64,000 bases of DNA, taken from Cymbomonas tetramitiformis (lineage: Eukaryota > Chlorophyta > Pyramimonadophyceae > Pyramimonadales > Pyramimonadaceae). Position numbers and translations under genes: made by a program. The notes beneath the pieces were generated by a model. The model was given only the letters and a program-made list of their open reading frames with translations. It searched no databases and was not told the DNA's origin. Location of the stretch: contig LGRX02027682.1 in assembly GCA_001247695.2 (NCBI GenBank), positions 1-64,000 of the forward strand. Reading direction: 5' to 3'. Positions 1-9,266 of this stretch are shown here, piece by piece (the stretch's first letter is position 1; each line of letters starts with the position of its first letter).

Positions 1-872
1 AGTATTTGGGGTGGTTGTTGGGGAAGGGGGCAAGGCGAGAGCTTAAATTCGGGCACATCTGAGGGCCTCGGTGTCACGCGTGAATGGTACCAAGGCTGCC
101 AAAACCCCGAACGTCATAGAGATATCAGCTCCGGATTGAAAGTGGGAATCCTAGCGGCATGTGCATCACAAATGATGTAAAACATGTCCCAAAGGTTCAC
201 TCGACCCCTGGGGGGGCTTGGAACCCCGTGGATCCGCCATATTTGGGGGAGGGGCTGGGGAACGATATCTCTATGACGGTTAGCCCCCACACGGGTGTGG
301 GCAGGTCGGTACCACCGAGCTCACTGCTTGTGGCGGGCTCTAGCGCGACGTAGATGGCAAGGGGCAGGTGCCCACTTGCGAAGGACATAGAGTGGGAGGT
401 GTGGAGTGAATTTGGGAGCAAGGGCTTGCCCTGTGCCGCCCTAATTTTAGTGCAAAATGGTGTTATATAAGGTTGTCGAAAGTGGCCCCGTAGGGGGGGG
501 CTGGGGCTGATTGGTTGAGGTGACTAATCTGGCCGCATAGGCCGAATCACTTCGATTCAAGCGGCGTGTAAAGCATCCCAAGATGCTAGAGGGTTGCCGA
601 AATAAAGTATTTGGGGTGGTTGTTGGGGGGGGGCAAGGTGAGAGCTTAAATTCGAGGGCACATCTGAGGGCCTCGGTGTCACGCGTGAATGGTACCAAGG
701 CTGCCAAAAACCCGAACGTCATAGAGATATCAGCTCCGGATTGAAAGTGGGAATCCTAGCGGCATGTGCATCACAAATGATGTAAAACATGTCCCAAAGG
801 TTCACTCGACCCCTGGGGGGGCTTGGAACCCCGTGGATCCGCCATATTTGGGGGAGGGGCTGGGGAACGATA
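1..872. repeat. 605-bp tandem satellite, block 1
   Basis: This holds one full unit (1-605) and most of a second, cut at 872 by the YR element. The same unit recurs in two further blocks to the right (5167-6281 and 9263-13087), so the array predates both insertions and enters from beyond the left edge. Each unit has a TATA-box-like TTATATAAGG (464-473 here) and an AATAAA motif (601-606). Short ORFs recur at the same place in every unit because the DNA is copied; their shared sequence is not evidence of coding. I recognise no gene in it. Confidence 0.93.
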
Positions 873-924
873 TGTTCAAATTGGAGTGCAACAGAATTTT
901 TGTGGTTTCAGACTTTCAGAATCC
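873..924 (+). repeat. Left split repeat A1, first part
   Basis: These 52 bp are identical to 4811-4862. In the right copy they run straight into the 111-bp block at 4863-4973. Here that continuation is displaced to 2998-3108 by the nested TIR element. Confidence 0.9.
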
Positions 925-1799
925 ACTACATTCTGAACGGGGGTCAAAAAGGCCGTTAAATAAGGGCGGAACTGAGCGGCGAAATTGATCGCGACGAAAT
1001 CTGTCGTTGGATATTTATTTTCCGACGGTGGATTATAGGGCGGAACTGAGCGGCGAAAATTTTTATAGCCTCCGATTGGTAGCGATGACATGAACACCAT
1101 CCATGAGAAGAATGAATCGTCTCCGAAGTTGATGCGGATTGGATATACAAATTTCAGATCTCGACACGTCGTCACAAATATTCCGTCTGAAAAGTGAAGA
1201 TACCGATCGCTTGGCGCTTGGCTCGGTGTGACGAACAGGATTTGTGCCCGACACATTTCAGGTCGCAGCTCAACAATTCAATATTATCTTTGAGGCGGTG
1301 TTCCCTGTTCACCTGTTGACTTTCATAGTACGCGCGGGACGGTTTATGCTGAGCTACGTACTTTCTCGTCTGAAAGTTTGATTATTCTCACGGAGTGGCT
1401 ACAGCTCTCAGTATGAGAGGGACTTTGCACGCACTTTGATGATTGGAGCACGGGACAATCTTAGCTGTGCTGTTTTCGCTCTTGTTTCGCCACCCCAGAG
1501 CAAACAGTTATGCTTCGGTTTTTGACAGTTGTTTTTGCAGGCGTCTCCAGAATTCGTTCGTTGTTTTCCTAGGTGTATCCGGCTTTTCTTCGTTATGGGG
1601 AATTTCCGAGCCAGTGGACTTCTGTCGGTATGATGGCGACGTCAGCACTTACAGTATTTTGTCTTTATGATATGAACGCTCCATGACTCTCCGTTCGAGG
1701 CAGCGGGTATTTTTCGTAGACTTACTTTCGGGTGATGTCATTGCTTTGAACAGCTGACTTTATTTTCTGATAACGATCCCCTTTATTTTTCGAGATCCC

Positions 1800-1878
1800 C
1801 TGCTGTTGACAACCGTGAGAGCGAAGCCCGACAGCTTTTCTGTCGGCATGGGTTCAACTTCCAACGCTCTGGCTGAGT
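1800..1878 (+). repeat. Internal direct repeat, copy 1
   Basis: About 80 bp recurring at 2126-2204 with a few substitutions; core gttgacaaccgtgagagcga. Each copy also holds a short hairpin, CGACAGcttttCTGTCG. Confidence 0.85.
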
Positions 1879-2125
1879 GACTGTTATGTCTTGTGTAGGT
1901 TCCTGCGCCGAAGTCCCTGATTGCGCTTCCGTTTTTAGGAAGTACCCGCCCGGGGTGTAGTCTGCTGTCTGCTGCTTTTTGAACGTTAAGGGTATTTGTG
2001 AGTGCGATGGCGCCTGTTACCGAACGCTGTCGCTGTTTACTTCTCCTAGCGTACACGTCCGCCAATGTCATTTCCCTAGGCAGTCGATGTTACTATCTTG
2101 TGACGTATCTAATCTTCGATATCCC

Positions 2126-2204
2126 CAGCTGTTGACAACCGTGAGAGCGAAGTCCGACAGCTTTTCTGTCGGCATGGGTTTAATTCCCATCGCTCTGGCT
2201 GAGT
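2126..2204 (+). repeat. Internal direct repeat, copy 2
   Basis: Second copy of the repeat at 1800-1878. The 600 bp between this copy and the right TIR hold nothing else that I recognise. Confidence 0.85.
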
Positions 2205-2997
2205 TAGCTGTGTGTTTCACGCAGGTCCTAAAGGAGTCTCTTTGTTTTCTTCCAATTTAGCCTGTGCCCTTATTTAGATTGAATAGGTCTCAAGAAGTGT
2301 TTCGGTTTAGAATGCACGTGCATACGGCCCTGTGTACACCTGCATCCACGCTGCATACGGTACCGGTGCCAGATTGTACTGCGCATACGGTACTGTGTGC
2401 ACCTGCGACTTTCTTCGTTGCATGATGATTTGTAGAGATTTTGTAATAAGTAATCCACCATCCAAGGTTTGTTATTTTCCAGTCTAGCACCTCCCGCTTA
2501 TGCTAGCTGTGCATTATTATGTTTCATCTTACCGTGGCGGTTGTTGCAAGCCATCTGAGACTAAGTAAATATTTATTCATCACACAACACGATAATAAAG
2601 ATTACTTGCACATCATAATATATGAACTGTCTGCATAGATTTACATAGCGTGATTGCTAGCGTAATAAGTTGTGAAACTTGCGACGTGAACCGTGACGGA
2701 CACTCTGTGGTACTGAGCGTGTGCACGCTTGCATGATGAAAATCAGATTCAGTATGGACTTATGAAACTTCATTAAATTTATTCATCGTTGGAAACGAAG
2801 AGTCATATTTTATTCTCGTCTGCGATGTTTAATTTGTCGGAGGAAAATCAAATCTACAAAGCATTTTCACTCGTGTCAAGAATAAAAAATGTGTACCGTA
2901 CATGCCAAGGGAATAATAAATGAATCGTACGGCATGGGATATGTCGGTTACAAAATTATTTAACGGCCTTTTTGACCCCCGTTCAGAATGTAGTGCC

Positions 2998-3108
2998 GTG
3001 ACTCCTGCTGCAGTAGAGCCGAATGACACATGTAGCTCCGTGACACAAACAGGATGTACAAGTAGCCACGAAGCGACACGCCTGTTCAGCTCTGTTCCTT
3101 TTGCTCTT
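2998..3108 (+). repeat. Left split repeat A1, second part
   Basis: These 111 bp are identical to 4863-4973. The nested TIR element separates them from 873-924. Confidence 0.92.
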
Positions 3109-3387
3109 GCAAACAGGAACTTCACGGGTACCTACGGTACTCTGTGAGGCACACTGCAAATCCGATTTTGTAAATTTTCTTCACCTGTTTCACCGGTAAA
3201 ACAGTAGAGTAGGTAGTGACTAGACCACTTGGTTGTACGACGGCGATCGAACGACGACAGGAGATCTGACAGTGAAGTCGCGGGGACGGCGTCACGACTT
3301 CAAACGACGGCTAGCTGCTCGGGCCCTCAAAATGGGACGCTGTGATGTTCTTCATCGAGGCGCGCCCGTGAGTTACTACGCTGCTGA

Positions 3388-4731
3388 AGTACGAAGAAGC
3401 TCTGCTACGAGTACGACAGCAAGCAAGGTGACCGTGGGTACAAAATCGAGGTGTTCTGGGAGGACGATGACTGCTTCTACCCGGGTGTGGTGAAGGAGTT
3501 CAACGAGGACGGAAAGGCGCACGTGCTGTACGACGACGGCGACGAGGAGACGCTGGACTTGTCCAAAGAGAACTTCAAAATCATCCACAGCACGGACGAG
3601 ACCACAGACGCGGACGGCGAGAACACCGAGCGGAGCAGCGGAGGCAACTACGAAGAGTACAAGCGCGGTGGTGCTGTACAAAATTTCCTCACGCGCTCAC
3701 TTTGTGAGCGGTGGAGGAGTGAGTTGGGACCTTCCCGGCTCACCGAACTGGCGGTGTCGATGCAGAGAAAGGCACTGCTGGACACGACGAAGGACAACTA
3801 CGGACCGAAGGCACGGCGATTCATTTTATTTTGTGAGCGTGACCAACGGCCGTGGCTGCCAGCGTCGGAGGCGACTGTGTTGCTGTACATCGCCTCTCTG
3901 TTGGAGGACGGGAACATCCAGTCGGCATCTTTACAGCCGTACCTGTCCGCCATCAACAACTACCACGAGGACCTTGGTCACCCTGGACCGGCGAAGGGGC
4001 GCTCTGTGACCCGAGCTGGGAAGGGGATGGCTACCATCCAGGCGGAGCTGGCCGAGCAGGAGGAGAACATCGAGACCCAGCGGACGTGGCTGCCAGCAGC
4101 ACACGTACGAAGGGTGCACGAAGCAGCGCTGAAGTTCAATCCGAGATCGCCTGAGGAGCTGAAGCTACTGCGAGCCTTGACCTACGTGGTGGTGGCCTTC
4201 GTGACCTTCGGCAGACCGGACACGGGGACCTCGTTGTCACGGCAGCACGTTCATTGTGGCGACGAGGAGTTCTCAGTGGTGCTGCTGAAGGAGAAGGGTC
4301 GGCGACACCATCGAGTGAAGCGACGCCTTACGATCCCCTGGAAGGGGGTGGCTCTGTTGAAGGAGCTGATCGAGCACTGGGAGTTCTACCGTGACACAGC
4401 TTGGAGCATTTCTGCGAAGACTCAACCTGACAGCTACTGGCTGCTACCCGAGGACCCGAAGAACTTCAAGGCTTCCGTGGCTAATGACTGGATTGGTCTA
4501 GCTCTCAGCGAGTTGGACTGCAGACCTCCTGAAGGAGGTCACTTTTCTGCACACAGCACCCGGAAGGGTGCCACGACGTGTGCTCGAGCTGTTGGTGTTA
4601 CAATGGAGAAAGTGTGCTTCCTGGGAGGCTGGTCACAGTTCTCTTCGGCAGTGCAACACTACATCGACCCGACAGCGCTGAGGGACACAGACATGGACTA
4701 CTACTTTGCTTGGTTAACATGGTCACAGTGA
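3388..4731 (+). CDS. Tyrosine recombinase with Tudor-like N-terminal domain
   Basis: Predicted integrase of the element: it would cut and rejoin a circular intermediate and target through a covalent 3'-phosphotyrosine. The C-terminal half carries the family residues in order: Arg in FGRPDTGTSLSRQH, then HSTRKGATT (the H-x-x-R box), GGWSQFSS (Trp in place of the second His), and Tyr in HYID about ten residues on. The middle part (LDTTKDNYGPKARRF...YIASLLEDG) looks like the SAM-like core-binding domain. The first 45 residues or so (FWEDDDCFYPG, then VLYDDGDEETL) resemble a Tudor/chromatin-reader fold, which could steer integration; that is inference. The frame is open from 3388 after a TGA at 3385, and the first candidate start inside it is GTG at 3451. 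No ATG lies in frame upstream, so a 5' exon is likely; a GTGAGT donor-like site is at 3368. Confidence 0.85.
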   Translation, partial: STKKLCYEYDSKQGDRGYKIEVFWEDDDCFYPGVVKEFNEDGKAHVLYDDGDEETLDLSKENFKIIHSTDETTDADGENTERSSGGNYEEYKRGGAVQNFLTRSLCERWRSELGPSRLTELAVSMQRKALLDTTKDNYGPKARRFILFCERDQRPWLPASEATVLLYIASLLEDGNIQSASLQPYLSAINNYHEDLGHPGPAKGRSVTRAGKGMATIQAELAEQEENIETQRTWLPAAHVRRVHEAALKFNPRSPEELKLLRALTYVVVAFVTFGRPDTGTSLSRQHVHCGDEEFSVVLLKEKGRRHHRVKRRLTIPWKGVALLKELIEHWEFYRDTAWSISAKTQPDSYWLLPEDPKNFKASVANDWIGLALSELDCRPPEGGHFSAHSTRKGATTCARAVGVTMEKVCFLGGWSQFSSAVQHYIDPTALRDTDMDYYFAWLTWSQ

Positions 4732-4780
4732 CAGAGATCAGATTTCTTGTGTGTGCCTCACAGTTTCATCTTTGGTTTCA

Positions 4781-4810
4781 TGGCAAATGAGGATTCGAGC
4801 AAAAGAGAAA
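4781..4810 (+). repeat. Split repeat B1
   Basis: Core tggcaaatgaggattcgagc, matching 5137-5166 with one A/G difference. It abuts A2 directly, forming the B1A2 junction that models the circular intermediate. Confidence 0.88.
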
Positions 4811-4973
4811 TGTTCAAATTGGAGTGCAACAGAATTTTTGTGGTTTCAGACTTTCAGAATCCGTGACTCCTGCTGCAGTAGAGCCGAATGACACATGTAG
4901 CTCCGTGACACAAACAGGATGTACAAGTAGCCACGAAGCGACACGCCTGTTCAGCTCTGTTCCTTTTGCTCTT
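4811..4973 (+). repeat. Split repeat A2 (uninterrupted copy)
   Basis: 163 bp identical to 873-924 joined to 2998-3108. It shows the site before the TIR insertion. The 163 bp between A2 and B2 (4974-5136) hold no gene. Confidence 0.92.
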
Positions 4974-5136
4974 CCCACCGCTCCCGACCCAGAGGACTCT
5001 TTCCTTTTGGTGACGTGCACAGACAGTCTGGACATATCATCAAAAACATGAATTTAGAAAGCATGTAAAAAGCACAAAATGCATTTTAAACACTTTACAA
5101 AATCATTTTAATGAAATGTATTGCAGTGCCTGCCTT

Positions 5137-5166
5137 TGGCAAATGAGGATTCGAGCAGAAGAGAAA
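5137..5166 (+). repeat. Split repeat B2, right end of YR element
   Basis: Second copy of B. The sequence returns to the satellite at ctctatgacgg immediately after it. Confidence 0.88.
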
Positions 5167-6281
5167 TCTCTATGACGGTTAGCCCCCACACGGGTGTGGG
5201 CAGGTCGGTACCACCGAGCTCACTGCTTGTGGCGGGCTCTAGCGCGACGTAGATGGCAAGGGGCAGGTGCCCACTTGCGAAGGATATAGAGTGGGAGGTG
5301 TGGAGTGAATTTGGGAGCAAGGGCTTGCCCTGTGCCGCCCTAATTTTAGTGCAAAATGGTGTTATATAAGGTTGTCGAAAGTGGCCCCGTAGGGGGGAGC
5401 TGGGGCTGATTGGTTGAGGTGACTAATCTGGCCGCATAGGCCGAATCACTTCGATTCAAGCGGCGTGTAAAGCATCCCAAGATGCTAGAGGGTTGCCGAA
5501 ATAAAGTATTTGGGGTGGTTGTTGGGGGGGGGCAAGGTGAGAGCTTAAATTCGAGGGCACATCTGAGGGCCTCGGTGTCACGCGTGAATGGTACCAAGGC
5601 TGCCAAAAACCCGAACGTCATAGAGATATCAGCTCCGGATTGAAAGTGGGAATCCTAGCGGCATGTGCATCACAAATGATGTAAAACATGTCCCAAAGGT
5701 TCACTCGACCCCTGGGGGGGCTTGGAACCCCGTGGATCCGCCATATTTGGGGGAGGGGCTGGGGAACGATATCTCTATGACGGTTAGCCCCCACACGGGT
5801 GTGGGCAGGTCGGTACCACCGAGCTCACTGCTTGTGGCGGGCTCTAGCGCGACGTAGATGGCAAGGGGCAGGTGCCCACTTGCGAAGGACATAGAGTGGG
5901 AGGTGTGGAGTGAATTTGGGAGCAAGGGCTTGCCCTGTGCCGCCCTAATTTTAGTGCAAAATGGTGTTATATAAGGTTGTCGAAAGTGGCCCCGTAGGGG
6001 GGGGCTGGGGCTGATTGGTTGAGGTGACTAATCTGGCCGCATAGGCCGAATCACTTCGATTCAAGCGGCGTGTAAAGCATCCCAAGATGCTAGAGGGTTG
6101 CCGAAATAAAGTATTTGGGGTGGTTGTTGGGGGGGGGCAAGGTGAGAGCTTAAATTTGAGGGCACATCTGAGGGCCTCGGTGTCACGCGTGAATGGTACC
6201 AAGGCTGCCAAAAACCCGAACGTCATAGAGATATCAGCTCCGGATTGAAAGTGGGAATCCTAGCGGCATGTGCATCACAAA
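5167..6281. repeat. 605-bp tandem satellite, block 2
   Basis: Remainder of the unit split by the YR element, one whole unit, and part of the next. The array is cut at 6281 by the LINE insertion, in the tract gcatcacaaatgatg. TATA-like motifs lie near 5362 and 5968. Confidence 0.93.
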
Positions 6282-9262
6282 AAGAAAAGAAAAAAAAGAA
6301 AAAGAGACACCCTTGGACGGGGTGTGGGGCTTTGTGAGTCCCCTTGACTCCTTCTTCTTTGTCCCTTAGTCTGGTTCCTTGTCTACTTTAGTTCTATATA
6401 GTCTGTTTAGGCTTACTGCAAATCCTGTCGCTAGGTCATGTATTTTCCTGAGTAGGTGTAGGGCTTCCTGTCTGTCGAATCCTAAATGTTTGGTCAGTAT
6501 TTTCTCCGTGTGTTCGTATATTGTTCCCGTATTGCCGAATACCATTACGTGTAGCGTTACCTTGTAGCCATATAGTTCTAGTAGCTTTACTAGCGGTGTG
6601 TATTTTGTGTACTTCGTTTTTAGTGCTTCCTCCCAACTCATTTCGTCTGTGTATGTTACCTCTATCAGGTGTATGTGGCCCGCTTCCGTCATTGCCTTTT
6701 GGTGTGTGTACCCAGGCTGCTCATTCCCCTTTTCAGTTCCCTCTAGCATTACTATGTCCACGTAGTGTGGTATGGTGTCCTTTCCGTGTGCTGGTGCCGG
6801 TGTGTTTCGTCCGTCCAGTCTGCATTGCCCCCTTGTGAGGAGGAAGTCTTCTATTGGTCTCCCGTTGTTCATTCCTTTCCCTTTTTTCCCCGCATGGGTT
6901 CTTATTACACATCCTCCTTTCCTGCCTTTGCTAATTGCTTTCGCTATCATTTTGGTGGTCTCATCCGACCTGCTTATTATCATGTTCTTTATCTCCCTCT
7001 CTGTGCATCCTCCCAGCACATGGGCTGTGCGTATGAATCCTCCCGCGTTTACTTGTCTGGGCATCCCGCAGCATTTGCATTTTTGCGACCTTCTCCCTCC
7101 TTGCTGCTTCTTGTATGGTCCTGCTGGTAGTTTGTTCGCCCGGCATCTTAGCAGGACTGTCACGTCTTTCTCGTTTAGGTATTCCGTTCCCTTCTTCCAG
7201 TATCCATTAGAGAGCTTGTGCATGGCTTTATCACCTTTGAGGTGCTGCATGTATTTTTCTGGCTTTTCTTGTGTTGCTGTCAGTATTTTTTCCCTCGAGG
7301 ACTTTCTCCATTCCTTCACTTGGTGTACTTCCTTTTGCGCTGCTTCCTGGTCCTGTACCATTTCCTGGAGTGCTCTCCATTCTTCCTGTGCTTCCTCCTG
7401 TTGTTGGGCCATTTCTCTGAGCTCGGCTGCGGTGTCCTGCTGTGTTGTCGTGTCCACATTCTGTGTTTCCGGTAGCTTCAGTTTCTGGGTTGACCCTTGT
7501 GCAGTTTCTCCTTGGGCTTCCCTCGGCCCTTCAGCTTCCCGTAGGGCTGGTTGGTCGGGTTTTGCCTGGCTTTGGGTTCTTCTTCGTTTTTGTCTTTCTC
7601 CCTGTTCTAATGCCTCCTCTTTCTGTATTGTTCTTGTCTTCCATCCCTGTTCCTTATTCATTTCTACTCCCCGTGTGCTCTCTCGCCCTTGCCCCCTCTT
7701 TTGTTTAGCTTGTTGTGCTGTTTGTACTTGCTGCTCCTGTATTAATGCCTCCTCCTCTAATCGTTCCATCCTCTGGAGTTCCAATTCCTCTTCCTGTTCC
7801 TGTTGCCATTCTGGTTCATCGGGCCAGGTGTCTGCCCAGGCTGTTCCTATTTCAGTAGGCTCCCGGTTTCTTTGTGCATATTCTGCCTCCTTCCTCTCAA
7901 TGCGTTGTCTTTTGGTCTCCCATTCTTCTGGCCCGGTTTCTAGTTTCCTTTTTAGTCTTTGTATTATGTTCGTTTTTCCCGTCATTTTTGCCTCCCTCAC
8001 CTTTTTTGTTACATGGTTGAGTATTGCTTGGTGTCCTTCCAGTTGTCTACCCGTGGCCTCGCATATTGCTAGTAGCATCACTGTATCCGTGTTGTCGTGG
8101 TTGAGGCCGTATTCCCCTTCTTCACAGGCCCTTTTTGCCACCTCGTCCGCCATTTCATTCCCATGTATTCCCACATGCGCTTTAACCTTGTATAGGGCCA
8201 CTTTTGTTCCCTCCTTATTTAGCTTTTGTATTTGTTTCATTATTTTCCACAGCAGGTCCCTGTGTACGTGCCTTTCAAACGTGTGCGGCCTTCTTTTCAT
8301 GTTTTGTATCTGGTAGAGGGAGGTCAGACTATCCGTGCATATGCTGACTTTCTCTTCTCCCGAGTTTGGGTCTAGTGTCAGTGCCATATATATGGCAGTG
8401 AGCTCCGCCCTGTTAACGGTTTGGCAGCGTCCGGCCCATCTTTGCATGTGGTTCATTGCCCGTTCCCCTCTTGGGTCCCAGACACCTGCCGCCGTTACTT
8501 CCTCGACTTCCCCGTTTTCCTTTTTGACTTTTCTTTGGCTTCCATCTGTGTAAATCATATTGTTTCTGTTATGCCTCCTGTGGGGCTCTGGGTATCCTTT
8601 CCCTTGGTTGTCCCACTTGCTTTCTGGTGGTGGTTCTGCTTTCTCCTTTTCACCCCTTTCCCACTGCAGCCATTGGTCTCCGTTTATGTGCTCGTCCGTT
8701 GTGTCTGGGCCCGTAAATTGTAATGCCCACCTTCTTAGGGCGTCTCTGTTTATTTCCTCCCTACTCCACGTGGTGTTAGCTCTTAGTACGTCCATAGTCG
8801 TTGGCCTCGGCCCTCTATCCCCTCCTCTGTGCTCCCCTTCTTTTTCCCTGTCTTCCATCCACCGGTCAATTATCTTCTCTGTGTGGTTCTCCAGGTGGCT
8901 GCCTGGTAGTGCTTGCATGACCGGTAGTTCATGGTTCATCCATGGCGCGGAGTCTATGACGCAATCCTTCTCCCATTCTGTAATTGACCTAGGTCGCCTG
9001 TCCGCATCCTTGAGGGTGAGAGGCCTGTGTATGTAGCATGCTCTGCCTATCGTCCTGACTTTGCTTTGCGGGCACTTGAGAAGGGCCTTGCTGAATATGT
9101 CGTGGGTTTTGAGTGCATCCGGGCAGTATTTTCTCCATCCTGCCGCATTCGCTACTACCAGTATTCTCATGTTCCAGTTGCATTGTTTGGGTTTCTGTAG
9201 GTTGCCTTGCATCCAGTGGTCGGGTGGTAGGAAGGTGAACTGCCCTTCCTTTATCTCCAGTA
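6282..9262 (-). mobile_element. 5'-truncated LINE with RNase H
   Basis: A minus-strand non-LTR retrotransposon in the satellite. It is flanked by a 10-bp target-site duplication, GCATCACAAA (6272-6281 and 9263-9272). The coding-strand 5' end is truncated: endonuclease and reverse transcriptase are missing, and the RNase H and C-terminal part remain. Unusually, the coding strand ends in a pyrimidine-rich tract (complement of 6282-6305) rather than poly(A). Confidence 0.85.
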
Positions 9263-9266
9263 GCAT
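6366..9266 (-). pseudogene. LINE ORF2 C-terminal fragment: RNase H, coiled coil, zinc knuckle
   Basis: A long open fragment (about 966 residues) of a LINE polyprotein. RNase H lies roughly at residues 240-395, with the active-site series Asp in YTDGSQ, Glu in NRAELTAI, Asp in CTDSLTS and Asp in HVGIHGNEMADE; it would remove RNA from the RNA-DNA hybrid. A Gln/Glu-rich, probably coiled-coil stretch follows (about 420-690). Then comes a Cys/His motif (CKCCGMPRQ...GGFIRTAHVLGGC) of the kind found near LINE C-termini, and a conserved tail (KYTPLVKLLELYGY). Reverse transcriptase motifs are absent. The apparent ATG at 9266 is made of target-site bases, so the ORF start is an accident of insertion. 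Confidence 0.85.

Larger units (their letters stand above)
925..2995. mobile_element. 2.07-kb TIR element nested in repeat A1
   Basis: The ends are 39-bp perfect inverted repeats (925-963 and 2956-2994), beginning ACTACATTCTGAACGGG. Copy A2 of the host repeat gives the empty site: cagaat-CC-gtgactcc becomes cagaatCC-element-CCgtgactcc, a 2-bp duplication (or 1 bp if the outermost base is counted in the TIR). I see no transposase, so it is probably non-autonomous. Inside are a repeated motif (ggcggaactgagcggcgaaa near 965 and 1040) and an 80-bp direct repeat (1800-1878 and 2126-2204). The superfamily is not identified. Confidence 0.75.
873..5166 (+). mobile_element. Tyrosine-recombinase element with split direct repeats
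   Basis: The element is inserted in a 605-bp satellite unit. Its layout is A1 (873-924 plus 2998-3108), recombinase ORF, B1 (4781-4810), A2 (4811-4973), B2 (5137-5166). A1 and A2 are identical over 163 bp once the nested element is removed; B1 and B2 differ at one base. The junctions read cgatAT-gttc (left), gagaAAT-gttc (B1/A2) and gagaAAT-ctct (right), and the intact satellite reads cgatAT-ctct. That is recombination at a shared AT with no target-site duplication, as expected of a tyrosine recombinase acting on a circle. DIRS/PAT/kangaroo elements have this A1-ORF-B1A2B2 form but normally also encode reverse transcriptase and RNase H, which I do not see. It is either a derivative of such an element or a Crypton-like one. 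Confidence 0.8.

Noticed and set aside
6521..8316. 514-residue plus-strand ORF opposite the LINE
   Set aside because: Antisense of the RNase H/coiled-coil frame; Cys/Ser/Phe-rich shadow composition.
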